This document shows, piece by piece, positions 1 through 12,647 of a stretch of DNA of 64,000 bases. Made by a program: the position numbers and the translations under genes. The DNA lies in contig NC_066843.1 of assembly GCF_001640805.2 (NCBI RefSeq), positions 6,655,621 to 6,719,620 on the forward strand, given 5' to 3'. The number at the start of each line of letters is the position of its first letter. Position 1 is the first letter of the stretch. The DNA is from Lates calcarifer. Lineage: Eukaryota > Chordata > Actinopteri > Centropomidae. The notes beneath the pieces are model-generated. The model did no database searches, was not told the origin of the DNA, and was given only the letters and a program-made list of their open reading frames with translations.

Positions 1-2870
1 TAATGCTCCAGCAATCATGAGCCAAGATGAGCATGTGAATTTAACACTTCACCTCAGACTCACCACCCATTTACACTGAGGTTATTGCTGGTGATTACTC
101 TTCTCCACTGAGAGACGGCCATTAAAGCAGGATCACCTGCAGCATATAGATAGTTCACCCACAATTTAATTGATACTGTAAAACACTGATATTGAATGCT
201 TGCTTTTACACCCCAGCAGAGGACTAATTAATAAGGCTGTCTGTTCAAAGTAATTGAGTTGAGAACATGACATTTTTTCAGAGATGTTGCATCTTGAAGT
301 TAATGAATCTATCAGTATTTTTGTCACACTTTTCATATAGGAGCAGTTTGATTGTTTCTTGACACTGATGATGTTATTTGCACAGGCCATGTCTATTTCA
401 CTCTGCTTTCATCAGCTGAGAAACAGTGTCACTGCATGTCATGGATACATACATAATATTCTGTATTCTCTGATATAGCATCTCTGGGGACATTGAATCC
501 ATATTAGCTCCAATGAATAAAACATTTATAGAACAGAAGCTTAAAAGGATGCTGCTTTTCGTTTTTCTGAAAAGGATGTTAGTGGAAATAAATAACCGAT
601 GAGTGTTGTCATGTGCCTTAATTCATTAAGGGAGTGTGAATTGATTGGTTCCATTATAGCAAATTGCTGCTGGCAAACACAGACCATCATTAACTCTGAG
701 TTTGAAGTTAGCAGATGAAATATTTTTAATGTTGTTAGCTTGAAACTGCCATTTAATAATTCACTAATTCACTGCTTTTCTTCTTAGACGTCTCTGTAAA
801 ATGTCTTGCTGGTCCTTGGGTTCTGGGTGGAAATCAATTCCTTTTCCACCATCCTTTCAAAGCGATCCATCTGTGGTTGCCGCGGAAACGTTCACATGAA
901 ACAACACCCAGAGGTATTTCTGAATGTTAATTTGCCTGAGACTGAGGCCAGAATCCATCATTGTCCTAACTAAGCTACTTACTCCTGCCTCTGTTTTCCA
1001 ACCATCCATCTTAAATAAGGGTGGTCCTGTTGCATAAGAAACCAGCGAAAAGATGGATTTTATCTCTGCTAGAATCAACCCGGTCAGACGCAGAACATGA
1101 GTTTCTTCTGAGGATAAGATGCATAAAAGTAAAGCGTCAATGGCCTGTATTTGTGGGCTTGAGCAGTTACATGTATATTAGATTTACAGCGTCACTGGAA
1201 AAAAATATACATAGGGCAAAAGTATTGAAAAACCTGTAAGGGTGATAATAAATGACACATGGACACCAGTACAAATTGTAGTAATATAAAATAATGTCTC
1301 AAAAGCCATGTTTTGTTTTCCACAGGTGATGCTCAGTGTGGACATGATGCTCCGTCCTGCAGTTTTGTCCCAGTGTCACGCAGTTCGCTGATGGATGGAT
1401 GATAGCTGACAGCAAGGCAGACAACATGTCAGAGCTTGTGTTTGGAACAGGAGGAAGCAGCAACGTGTCAGACCGAAGGTTGTGAGGTTGCATCTGAATG
1501 CTACATGATTCAGGATTCAGGATCTTGAGCCAACCTGGCCACAGCAGGGAAAGCAACCCACGGCTGACCCTGTTGATTTGGCAAAATCTTTTCTACGCAC
1601 ACTGGAGCGTGCTGGAAAATGTGCTGATGCCTGGGAGCTTGAGTGACTCATCTGAGTTTACAAATGAAGTGAGTAAGTAAATAAATGAGATTAAATCTTG
1701 GCCCTTCACTCAACAGCTTACTTACAGGTGGTCAGCACGAAGTTGTTAGAGCTTCTCTGGGATCCATGTGCCTCTCCTGTGCACATGGATCCTTCATTAG
1801 AACTGACAGCAACCACCAGGTGATATAACAGGTACAATGGCTCAGAAAAAAAACAGGGGGGAAGAGGTAAGGCATGAGGAGCATACATCTACATGTTATA
1901 TAAAGTTAAATGTGTCAGGAGTCAGTCACTGTGTCATGCCTAGTGAGGGGCTTTTTATTTATTGGTCGGTATTGGTCATTACTACATGAATCGTAGCTCT
2001 GAATAAACAATTGGTGACAGTGGTCCTGTCTGCCTATTCTCTGTGGCATGACTCATTCTTGAATTGTTTGAATGAGCTTGAACCTGTACTGACTCTCTAA
2101 ACCTTTAACATGATTTGATTTTGATTCTGTGGTTTTTATGATAATGATACAAAATCATAACACAAGAGGACAGACGCAGACAAGCGCTAAAAAAAAAAAA
2201 AGTAATACTACAAAATACATTAGTGCCATCAACAAAGACTGAAAAGACTAAAAAAGTTTTTCTGTCATGGGAGTGAGTTCTATTTATGCATTGTTTGAAA
2301 GTAAGTTGGATTGAATTTGGTACTTTTGGGTCAACACAAACTGTCTTTTTGCCTAGTGTCTATTAAAACAGTTACATGTATCAATACTTAGTAATAAGTT
2401 TTTATACAAGGTGTATGGGATCTTTGTTGTTGTGGTCAGTATCAACCAAAAGTGGTCCAAGGACGGACAACCGGTGAAACAGTGACAGAGTCATGGGCAC
2501 CCAAGGTTTACTGAGGGGAGTTAGGGACAGCCCCTCTAGTCTGCTACTGTAGCAGCAACTGATGAAAACATTTCATCTGATTTAACTGGTTAACATTTTG
2601 GCATTATTCTTGGAACTTGCTGGTCCTGATTCCAGTGGTTTTAGCTTCTGAATCACTCAGGGATCACATTAACTGTGTAGCACGTTCAGTGAACAAATTA
2701 CTGAACATACACTGTGCCCTCACAGTGAAAAGATCTAGTGCAGGTATTCCTTTGTACAAACGTTGTACGTTCGGTGAATGAATTACTGAACATGCACTGC
2801 TCCCTCCGATCTTGTTAGTGAGTGTATCTCTACGAAAGAATCGATAACCTGAATCACTCACTCACTCACT
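1..2870. other. Intergenic stretch with no recognised gene
   Basis: No open frame here resembles a known protein and no convincing splice-bounded exon was seen; frames are all under 90 codons and interrupted. The stretch is AT-rich. The only local structure noted is a perfect 12-bp hairpin at 1760-1792, listed separately. Confidence 0.6.
1760..1792. repeat. Perfect 12-bp inverted repeat (hairpin)
   Basis: The arm GGATCCATGTGC at 1760-1771 is repeated as its exact reverse complement at 781-792 of the same kilobase (1781-1792), with a 9-base loop. It contains two BamHI-type GGATCC palindromes. It may be a decayed fold-back element centre or chance; no longer terminal repeats were found around it. 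Confidence 0.6.
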
Positions 2871-2879
2871 TTTGAACAA

Positions 2880-3300
2880 ATCAGGAATGAGATACCACAA
2901 TACCGCAATGTTCTGCTGGGTCCTGGATGTTACCTCGACATGTACCACCCACCTGAACATTGTTGGAGACCAGGTGCACCCATTCATGTCACTGGTACTC
3001 CTTGATGGCAGCGGCCCCTTTCAGCAGGACTATAATGCATCCTGCCACACTGCAAAAGTTGATCAAGAATGGTTTGAGCAACATGAAGAATTCTATTCTC
3101 CAGGTCTCAGCCTGATCCATCTGCAGGATGTCACATCCATGAAGGCCCCACCTCACTTACAGTGACTTAAAGGATCTGATGCTAACATCTTGGTGCCAGT
3201 TACCAGAGGACATCCTTCAGAGGTCTGTGGAGTCCATGCCATCGACATGTCAGCGCTGTCAGGCACAAGGAGGACCTCCACAATATTACATATTTATTAG
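2880..3300 (+). pseudogene. Tc1-like transposase relic (C-terminal part)
   Basis: The + strand translation contains the run VHPFM...DGSGPFQQDYNASCHTA followed by QEWFEQHEEF, which matches the catalytic-core region of fish Tc1-like (IS630/Tc1/mariner) transposases, where a QQDNAPCHTA-type block holds the second catalytic Asp. Further along, in other frames, are remnants of the usual C-terminal tail (DLMLTSW-like, then a VESMP motif near 3230). Frame changes and a stop break the reading, and the N-terminal DNA-binding half is missing, so it is a dead fragment. The nucleotide sequence is recognisably the same family as the fold-back element at 19.3-20.2 kb. Confidence 0.75.
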
Positions 3301-6300
3301 TGTTTAGCTTAAAGATGCTTTATTTCTGGTCACAAATAAAATTAAGATGAAAAATTTGATACCCAAACTATCAGTGTGGAGCTGAAATTTTGCAGGTAAA
3401 TAGGAAAGGTGAAGTGATTCATCTGTTCCTGGAAGTTAGTTAGATGGTTATTCAACTTTAGAAAATAGCTGAAAAATATGATATAATCATGTAATTTGTT
3501 AAATGAATAGTAAGAGGGGCTACATGGAAATCAGTTTAATTTGACAAAAGTGATTTACGGTGACTGTGTTGGGACCCAGAGGTTCATAAAGAAACAGTCA
3601 ATAATAATGGATGTCCCAGGCATCCACAGTAATGTCAGCCCGCCTTCACTTTTGAAAACCTGACACTGAACTAACATTACACACTAATTAAAGCTCTAAC
3701 AGTGTGTACACAGACAACACTGTTTTTCCTATGACCCCACTGAATTGATCCTGCTAAATTGAATTCTGCTCCCTTGTAGCAGACAATGGTTTCACTACAC
3801 GCTACGCAAGCCACGTTACAGAGAGATTAATGCAAACACACAGGTCACTGCCTGTTTTGAAGGCAGGCGGATTCGGCTGCATGTGCAGACTTTTAGAAGG
3901 ACGATCAATGCTGCCTAAAGGTTATTTGTCAGTGAGCCTCCTGATTATGCAGTGATTGCGAATAGATTGCCGGGGCGCTGCTGCCTCCTTCCATACCTTC
4001 GCTCCGCAATCCTTTTCTGCAGTGAAGTGTGAAAATTAAAGTGAATGTGGAGGAGGAGTCCCTCACTGAGGGTGGGAGAGGGGTGGGAGAGGAGGAGGAG
4101 AAAGAGGAAGATACCAGCAACACAAGCAGATAGAGCGCTGTGGAAGGACAGAGGCTTCAGTGTAAAAAGAGTATGAGCATGTTGACAGAGTAGGTCTGCT
4201 GGGAGTGTCGTTCCTGATCTGAGCAGAGTGCTGAAGCTTTGGATACTGTCCACACATCATCTGCCTGGTAGGTTTTTATCACACTGCATCTGCCTGATCT
4301 GCATGCTGATCCTGCTGCATGTGCAGAATAAAAATGTCTGAAAGAATCTATAGAATATTTGCAATTTGAATTTATGATATACAATTCAGAATTTTCCTGT
4401 TTTTAACCATTTGAACACAGGATGCAGAGATGTCATTGCTTCTTGACTGATATCTAAAGTTTGGTTGTTAATCTTCCCACCCAAATTGAGACAGATGAAT
4501 ATTTGATATCATGCATCTGACTCCAGCTCTGTGTCGCTTTATCTGTTCCTGCTCATCAGCCTCTCCTGTCAAAATGAAGATGTTTCCCCACAGTGTCTGG
4601 TTTAGACTGTGCCACATCCCCATCACCATCCTCCTCCACCTCCACCTCCATCTCTCTTGCAGCTTCATTACTCATTGTTTTGTTTCCGAAGATTCTAATC
4701 ATACCCTCACATCCATCACTCCGAGTTCAGCCAAAGTCTTGAAATTCCACAACCTGTCAGGTCGCATGCTCGCTCTGTTACCAGCTCATAAAGCTGCTGT
4801 GGATCTATCCCTGTTTTCTTTGATCCACCCCCACCTCCCCATGAGACTGTTGCACATGCTCTGCTCTTGGGTCCTGATATCTTACTGCAGTCGGAAGATT
4901 TGATATCAGTCCAGATTGTCGTCCTTGGTGGGGAAAAAAGGGGGGGGGGGGGGGATTCAGCCACACCATAAAAGAGGCTGCTGAAGTCAGGCTTGGAAAT
5001 AGAGCAATGAAGAAAATTCCTCTGCAGCAACAACCAGCTGATGCTATAACCCTTCCTCTTTATAAGGCTAATAAGTACACATTCTCATTTATTTTATATC
5101 CTCTTTAAAGTGTCATTCATTTACCATACGACTGTGATAAGTATATCCTCTTCATTTTGCTCTTAGTCACGATTCTGATTATGCAGATAGACTGGCAGCA
5201 GGGTTTATACTCAAAGGATGTTGAAAGTTTAATAATGTTTAATAATTAATTTCCAGCTGGCTATTGCTGAAATTTGAGGAATGGAGGCATAAAAGCCTGA
5301 AGATGACTTAAAATAATGTCACAACATATCAGTATTTAAAATCTGCGTTTTATATCCCTCTCCTCTCCTGCTTCATATTCTCTGGTTAGACAACAGCCAA
5401 AATAAAATCTAATCTACAAGTAGCTTTGTTGCAGTCTTAGCGCTGCAATATCATTTCAGCTCTACAAATTTCACAAGCAATCACACACTTGTTCTGCCAC
5501 AGATATGAGGAGTTCATTAATAATGCAGCATGGTTAATTCAGGGTAGGATAATAAGCAACCTTGAGTCATGCTTCTTTTCAGATCAAGCTGCTTTCTTGC
5601 TTTAGGGTGATTCCATTAAAAAAAAGCATTTCTTGTCTCTGTTTTTTCATCTCAAAACACCGTGACGGTTGTAGCTTGAGCTTGACACAGCAATGTTATC
5701 AAATGTGTGGGTTGTTTTCTTTTTCCAGCTTCTTTTATGACTGGAAATTGCAACCACAACACAAATTCAGTGGCAGAACTCCAAGAAGATAATAGTTACA
5801 TTATGGATGAAAATGCCTATATTAGATAGTATCTTAATTTGGGTCTTGTTTAGAGACAAAAACATCGAAAGTGCCATCTCTGTCTGCAGTCCACTGCTTG
5901 AAGGTGATATAACATGGATTTCTTTCTATACAGATTCCCTTTTAGGAGATGTCGGTTGTTAATGAAGTAAACATGGCAGATAAATTAGAATGTCTTCATT
6001 TTTTTCAGAAATTGACATGAAGAGCTGATTAAAAAATACACTTGAACCAAATGCAATGCATCTATTTCCAGCTGCGGCATGGCAGTTTGCCTGTGATCTG
6101 GCCTCTTTGTGATATCAGATGTGTCGATGCCTGCGCTGACAAGGAGTACTTGCAGTATTTTGAATAATATAGGAAGTGTAGTACTAATGTGAAAGTTTTA
6201 AATTCTCAACTTTCAATTCAATCCAGTTGATCAGCCCTGTATCCCAGAAATTATGCTTATGTACTACTAAGTCGTCTCCTAAATTCTGCTATGAATGAAC

Positions 6301-7522
6301 TCCACAGAAACCAACAACTTTTTGACAGACAACAGCCTGATACTGGCATCAAATCTCAGCAAAGAAAATAACCAACGACACAGGATTTGCAGACCCAGCT
6401 GCTCATTAAACACAGTTCAATATGTTGATCCAGAAATAAATGAAGTGATGGACAGATGGGACTCAATTTAGTGTTTGGAGACATTGTCTCTTGTGTGTGT
6501 GTATGTGTGTCTTCACTATGACTCATCAACTTCACCATCAAGAGCAGCTCTGTACTTTCAAGCCCCAATTTTGCACCACTCACCATTCAGGAGTACGACA
6601 GTTTGACAAGCCTGAGAGTGCAGGTCAGACGTCACTGCAGACATCACAGTATGAGTGCAACACGCCACAGCACAACACTCTTAAACGACACTGCCTTCGG
6701 TCAGAAATTGTCAGAGATGAACCACCGTTCACCATAAACAGGTGATCACTTGTGATGTGTTAGTAACTAAAAGCAGAGGTCCCTCAGCAGAGATGGACTT
6801 CTGCTCTTTTCATTTTCACTCAGTGAGCTTAACGAGATGACAGCACTCAGACATCTCTGGGTTTAACACAGAATTCTTTGGATTAGAGAGGAGAGGAGCT
6901 GAAAACTTCAGTTTATATTTGAAGCCAACAAATGAATATAGTGTATACATGAATAAATGGCAGCAAAGCATTAAATTCTCATTTCAAAGATAACCTCCCT
7001 TTTCCCTCGCTTTGACTCTGACAGCAAATGACAGAAGGGTGTAAAGTAAGACATGAATAAATCATTACCATTTAAATAATGTTTCTATTTAAAGTGAAAT
7101 TTAAACATATGGATCTACTGCACTGCAACCATAGTTGTAATTAGACACTGAGTATATTCCCAGTACACATCTGAGAGAAGGTCGCCAGCCAATTAAAACC
7201 AGCTTCTCATTCTTGTCTTATTAGTATGTGTGACATGACTCCACTGGGGATTAATTGGATAAAGAAATTTTCTGGTGCATACAGCCTTGTCAACTTTTTT
7301 AGTAAAATTTGAAAAGTTGCAAAGACAAACTCGTCATTAAACCCCTCTGAGTGAGCTCCTTTGTCATCATGTCAGCACTGACCACCAGTGCATGAACACT
7401 GGGAGATAGTATTCTCAGTTGATGTGATATTTCCACCCAGTAGACATGGTAAAACAGTCAGATGTTTTATGATAGTGGCTATAATTTGCTTGACACATGT
7501 CTCCTCTTTTCTCCCATTCCAG
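3301..7522. other. Region upstream of galr2, no coding gene seen
   Basis: No recognisable protein is encoded. It holds a homopolymer of about 14 G near 4937-4954 and a candidate 5' untranslated exon near 4000-4267. From about 4268 to 7522 it is probably the 5' UTR intron of galr2, because a strong splice acceptor lies 10 bases before the galr2 start codon. Confidence 0.5.
4020..4267 (+). promoter_or_regulatory. Candidate 5' UTR exon of galr2
   Basis: The galr2 coding exon is preceded by a pyrimidine-rich acceptor (TTTTCTCCCATTCCAG ending at 7522), so a spliced leader must lie upstream. The best donor-bounded, purine-rich block I see is this one, ending CTGCCTG followed by GTAGGT at 4268. The left border and promoter are guesses. 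RNA reads spanning 4267 to 7523 would decide it. Confidence 0.3.
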
Positions 7523-7532
7523 ACCTGCAAAA

Positions 7533-7906
7533 ATGTCTGATTTCGAGGATTTCACCAAGCCAGGAGGGCCAGCCAATGTATCTGAAAGCTACCAGCTGAA
7601 CCCCACCAGCGTGATCGTGTCGGTGGTCTTCTCCCTCATCTTCCTGCTGGGTACCATAGGCAACAGCCTGGTGCTGGCCGTGTTGCTGCGGAGCGGACAG
7701 GTTGGATACAACACGACCAACCTGTTCATACTCAACCTGAGCGTGGCTGACTTCTTCTTCATCATCTTCTGCGTCCCTTTCCAAGCCACCATCTACTCCC
7801 TAGAGGGATGGGTGTTTGGCTCCTTCATGTGCAAAGTGGTGCACTTCTTCATCAACCTCACCATGTACGCCAGCAGCTTCACACTCGCCGCCGTCTCTGT
7901 TGACAG
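7533..7906 (+). CDS. galr2: galr2 coding exon 1
   Basis: This exon codes residues 1-124 plus two bases of Arg125: the extracellular N-terminus and TM1 to the end of TM3. The acceptor AG is at 7521-7522 and the donor GTATGT starts at 7907. An in-frame ATG at 7497 lies inside the presumed upstream intron, so Met at 7533 is preferred. Confidence 0.93.
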
Positions 7907-10900
7907 GTATGTGACTTGGTAAACACATTATAGTATTTTCTCATTTCAGCCTGCCCAGCAGTAGGTATGTGATGTTTGAGACATTCACACTTCAACGCAA
8001 AACATTTGGGTTTAAATTTACCTGGAGAAAATTATTGTAAACAGATGAGAGTCGATGTTGTTGTGCTGCTTTTCAAAATGGCCACATTTCTCACAAAGCC
8101 CTTTGCTTTGCTTTGAAGGATTACTCCTTCAGGGGCTGCAACTAATTAATCTGTCAGCTATTTTTATAATCAACCAGCTAATTGTTAAGTCTATTAAAAC
8201 ATCCCAGTATCAAAAGTCCTCAGAGCCTATGGAGACATCTTCAAATCACTTGTTTTATTCAATCAACAGTCCCAAATCCATGCAGCAAATATTCACATTT
8301 ATGAAGGTGGGACCAGAGTGTGTTTGACATATTTGCTTAATGAATTACTTCTAATGATGATTAATATTCCTTGGATTAATTGGTTATCTCATAGCTTTAC
8401 TTAAATGTCGGAAATGTTTAGGTTGAGGTCTGGGTCAGGAGGAAAATGTTCCGATATTCCTCCTTTTCCCCTTAGCATTAATTTATGGTCTCAAAATCTA
8501 AATCGCTCACTCAAATGACTAATTCATGCACTCATATGCCTGTAAATCCTTCCCTCAAATTAATTCATACTTTCCCTTGAATCAATATTCATGGAGATGG
8601 ATTACTAATTGCCCCCTCAGATAACTTAATTCATTCCTTCAAATTAAAAGCTGGAGTCATCACCTTTACTCCTTTCGTCTTTGTCTTCTCTTCCCTCTCA
8701 TGATGTATTTTTGTCATCCAAGTTCATAAAAACTGTTTCAAGGTCCCAGTGCTATAAAGTAACACCTGCAGTCCTCCAGTGAGAAAAAGTTCACGAAACA
8801 CTCAGTAATACAGTGGCACAAATTATTAATCCAATAGAATGAATTATAATGTTCAAGGGTGTGAATCACTAAAGGAAGAAAAGGAGTAGCATTTTAAGCA
8901 CGCAGAGTAATAATTTGAAGGAGGAGGTCTGAACATAACTTTCCTGCTGTTTTGTGCCATAAAAGGAATCCAGCAGATTTTCTAGCAGAATCATTAAATG
9001 CAACACAAAGACTGTTTGAAACACTTAACTCAAAATGAGGATGTATAATAAATTCCTGTTGCTCACCATTAATAAATGATCAGGTCCCTATGACTTTAAA
9101 TATGCCAGCTAAATGTTGCATTCAGTTACACTGAAAAACAACATGTCAGACCCCAGCATTTGCCTCTGAAAGCAGAACAGCATATATTCTGACAGAAATA
9201 TGAAACAATTTTTTTTTCTATCAAATTCATCATCAAATGTTAACAGCTACATGTTTTTGAATGATCTACTGATTTTTATGTCGCATTCACAAGCGATGGA
9301 GTGAAAGATGAGGTTTCCATCCAAATACCAAAAACATCTAGCAGGTGACAATTGACAGATCGGGGAGGATAGGTAGATAAAGTCATGTTGAGATAATCAT
9401 TTGCAAATGATTACTATATAATCTAATAAAAATGAAATAAAACAGAAGCCTTACGTTCAACGCCCCTCACTTGCAAATGTGACACACTGGATCATCATCA
9501 GTACTGCATTAGTTAAACTAAAGTGTTGCTGCTTATTAACAGGAATCACACTGATGTCTTCTTATTAGTAACGAACAGTTTACAACAACAACATTATTAT
9601 TAGTCTCTACATGCTCTGGTTTCTTTGATTTTCCTTTATCTCACAGTGTCATGGTTAGGTGCATTTAATTTTTTCTCATCTGCAGAAAGAAAAAAAACAA
9701 CAACTCTGGGAACACTGAGAACAGCACAACTCCAGAGGTAGACAGTAATGGAATTAATCAAAGACCCATAAGACCTTACAGAGACTCTGAATCTGTAATT
9801 GAATATCTTATGAAACAATCATGCATTATCCCTGGCTGAAAATTATATCCCTCACAGAGTAAGCTCTAAGCCATCATTATAGCTGTTGGGCAACATTATC
9901 AGCCTAGTCAATATGGACAGAGTCGGTGCGCAGCTGCCCTCTGTAGCGGCAGACCTCCTCTGCTCACACCTCCTGTGTTTACACTTTAGAGGATTCAATA
10001 GATTTTTTAATCTAGCCAGCCAGACGTTTCCTCCTCAGTCTGTAAAAGAGCAGGAACATCTGAGTCGGGAGGTTAATAAATTTCTGCTGTTTTCGTCCTC
10101 AGTTCCTGTAAAGAAAAAAAAAAACACCTAGCAGCTTACAGTTACACTTTAGACCAGGAATCCCCAGCAGGGATTAAATCACAGTTCAGCCTGAGTGAAC
10201 AGCACACACACACATACACATACACTCCTTTAATGGAAAGTACTTGCTGCTTGCAGTGTACTACCCCGAGGAGGCAGTTTATATGTTTACTGTAATTTTA
10301 TGTTAGAGAACTACCCACTGTGAAAATGACTCTATATAAAACAAAACAATTCCATGTTATTGCTACTAATTTGCACTTGTTTGAGAACAAATACTTGAGA
10401 TCTGGTGAGTGCATATAGCTAAAGTAACAGTACCTAAAAACATGATAATAGATGATGCAGAGTTGCACATGCAGTCTTCAACACCTGACAATGAAGGAAT
10501 GAATATAGATATTTTTTTAACCCTTCTGCTTAAATATGTATGTGTTGTGGCTGCAGTTATAAATTTGCAGGTCTAGTCTAAATTCAGACACAAATCCAAT
10601 GTGATCAGTGTGAGATCTATGCAGACATTTGGGGAGAAAATACTAAGACAGCTCATCTCATTCAACATGTTTCCCAGTCTGCTTTTCTACAGTTCAGTGG
10701 TCTCTGAATCACCAAAACATAATATGGAATCCCAACAAGAAACAGAAAAAACATCTTTTCAGCCATCAACAGACTGTCTATTAGGTCAGTCTTTCATAAA
10801 AAATCTGACAATTCTAGCCCAGCATGGAGAGTAATGTCTGAGTACTTGATGTCACTTAAGCCACTGAGCTTCCATATGTGACAAGTAGGTTCAATATATC

Positions 10901-12647
10901 TGTTTTTTTTCCCCTTTCATGTTGAATGTTAAGTGTCTTTGGCCCCATTTCAGTGAGATTTCAAAGACCAGAGAGGCTGTTTTCTCTGTTTCTGGAGAGC
11001 TGGCTGAAGTGTCCTGTAAAAGCAGAGCGGGGAGGACATGGATTTGCAGCTTTTACCTAGAATCCTCACCCTGGGCAAAGGAAACTGCAACACCTCAAAT
11101 CTATCCATCAGAGAACATTAGCTCATGGAGCTGCATGTTGAAAATGGCAAATACAGCTGTAAATGTTCAAAAATGAGCAAAAGAGTATATGTGGGAGAAA
11201 GAAACAGTGTGTGGTGTCATATAATTGAAAGAGATTGATGCCACAAAAACCTCAGGCTCCTCTCTCATGATAGCACGTGGGTATGCTGGGATTTGTGCTT
11301 TTATCGCCTACCTGCTCAGCAACATCACAAAAAAAGAGAGCAAAACACAAGGCACAGTCATGTTCTGTGTTATTGTCAAGGTTTTACCAAGCCATGCGTG
11401 CAAGATCGGATCCTATTGAAAAGCCTGAAAAAAAAAGTGTCTGTTACATATTTCCCTAAGGTGATTTTTATTCAATAAAACATACAAAACAGCTGCAGTG
11501 CGAATGAACACAGAACCTCTGGTGTGAGCTTTGATGCTCGCAATAGTAAGTGCGGAGGTGGCAGCACCCTCGGTAGATAATCCCGTCATATAATTAAATT
11601 GTTGGTGAAGTTTCCAAAATCAATTCTCACGTTCCCTTCACTTATGCAGTGCTCACTATGTTTTATATGTCAGATGAAACCAGTTTTGAATAAGTTTAGC
11701 TTGTGAACCACTATGGAAATGGAAATTTAGACTTTAATATTACCATAATGATGGAATTGGTAGAATAATCAATAATTAGTCCCTCCTGGCCTATAATTAG
11801 CATGCTGTACCACTCTGGCTCAGCATGTCAGAATTCATGTGGTTTGGATCACATGGCCTATTATTATCATTTTTTCCCTTGTAGGTATCTGGCCATTCGC
11901 TACCCACTCCGCTCCAGGGAGTTACGAACCCCTTGCAATGCAGTGGTTGCCATGGTGATCATCTGGGGTCTCTCCTTGGTCTTTGCGGGCCCCTATCTCA
12001 GCTACTACGACCTGATTGATTATGCCAACAGTACCGTGTGCATCCCCGGCTGGGAGGAGCAGAACCGGAAGGTGCTGGACACGTGCACCTTCCTGTTCGG
12101 CTACGTCATCCCCGTGCTGATCGTGAGCCTCTCGTACACCCGAACCATCAAGTACCTGTGGACAGCCGTCGACCCTCTGGATGGCATGTCAGAGTCCAAG
12201 AGGGCCAAACGCAAAGTCACCAAAATGATCATCATTGTCACCGTACTTTTCTGCATATGCTGGCTTCCGTACCACGTGGTGATCCTGTGCTACCTGTACG
12301 GAGACTTCCCGTTCAATCAGACCACCTATGCCTTCAGGCTCCTCTCCCACTGCATGGCCTACGCCAACTCCTGCGTCAACCCCATTGTGTACGCCCTTGT
12401 GTCCAAGCACTTCCGCAAAGGCTTCAAGAAAGTGTTCAGCTGCATCCTTAGTAAAAATGGCAGAAATAAAGTTCACGTGGTTCACGTGGCCAACACTGTG
12501 CCTGGGTTTGAAGCAGGCTCCACGGAGGTGTCGCAGATGAACGAGGAGAACATACGACAGAATGAATGTGAAATGATTAACAGGCCGATCGCAGAGCCAA
12601 GAGAAGCCACAGTGACACTGAATTTGCCCTTTCAGCGGCAGACTTGA
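7533..12647 (+). CDS. galr2: Galanin receptor type 2 (galr2), two coding exons
   Basis: This encodes a class A G-protein-coupled receptor for galanin-family peptides, acting at the plasma membrane. Coding exons are 7533-7906 and 11885-12647, giving 378 aa (human GALR2 is 387). Visible landmarks are an N-glycosylation site at Asn15, the TM1 Gly-Asn pair at 43-44, the TM3 Cys100 and second-loop Cys177 disulfide pair, [10 protein letters not shown] from residue 124, CWLPYH in TM6 and NPIVY in TM7. Blocks such as PFQATIY, GWVFGS, SRELRTP and [12 protein letters not shown] favour GALR2 over GALR1. The 3978-bp intron splits the Arg of DRY (phase 2), the classical GALR2 intron position. The start follows the acceptor at 7522 and fits family length. 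The a/b paralogue was not determined. The neighbour axin1 is convergent and unrelated. Confidence 0.95.
7907..11884 (+). other. galr2 intron
   Basis: A GT-AG intron of 3978 bp (GTATGT ... CCCTTGTAG). It contains a decayed fish interspersed repeat at 8131-8392 and a short (CA)n-like tract near 10202. No coding content was recognised; short open frames at 10.6-11.5 kb have no family features. Confidence 0.85.
8131..8392 (+). repeat. Relic of a fish 'ctgcaact...attaat' interspersed repeat
   Basis: The relic begins with GGGCTGCAACTAATTAATCTG and ends with a GATTAATTGGTTATC-like segment. In between are weak matches to the 'aaatcacttgttt...caacagtcc' and 'atattcacatttatgaag' blocks of a very common teleost MITE-type repeat. 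The family assignment rests on remembered fish repeat consensus. Similar relics lie at 32.7, 36.0 and 47.0 kb. Confidence 0.6.
11885..12647 (+). CDS. galr2: galr2 coding exon 2
   Basis: This exon codes the rest of Arg125 through residue 378 and the TGA stop at 12645-12647: intracellular loop 2, TM4-TM7 and the C-terminal tail. The tail carries basic residues after [16 protein letters not shown] and Ser/Thr sites. The acceptor is TTTTTCCCTTGTAG before 11885. Confidence 0.95.

Noticed and set aside
4716..5033. 105-codon - strand frame with Gly run
   Set aside because: Contains the poly-G homopolymer and has no splice sites or domain; likely chance.
12038..12451. 137-codon + strand frame inside galr2 exon 2
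   Set aside because: It is a shifted frame of the GC-biased galr2 coding sequence and has a low-complexity Pro/His/Arg composition.
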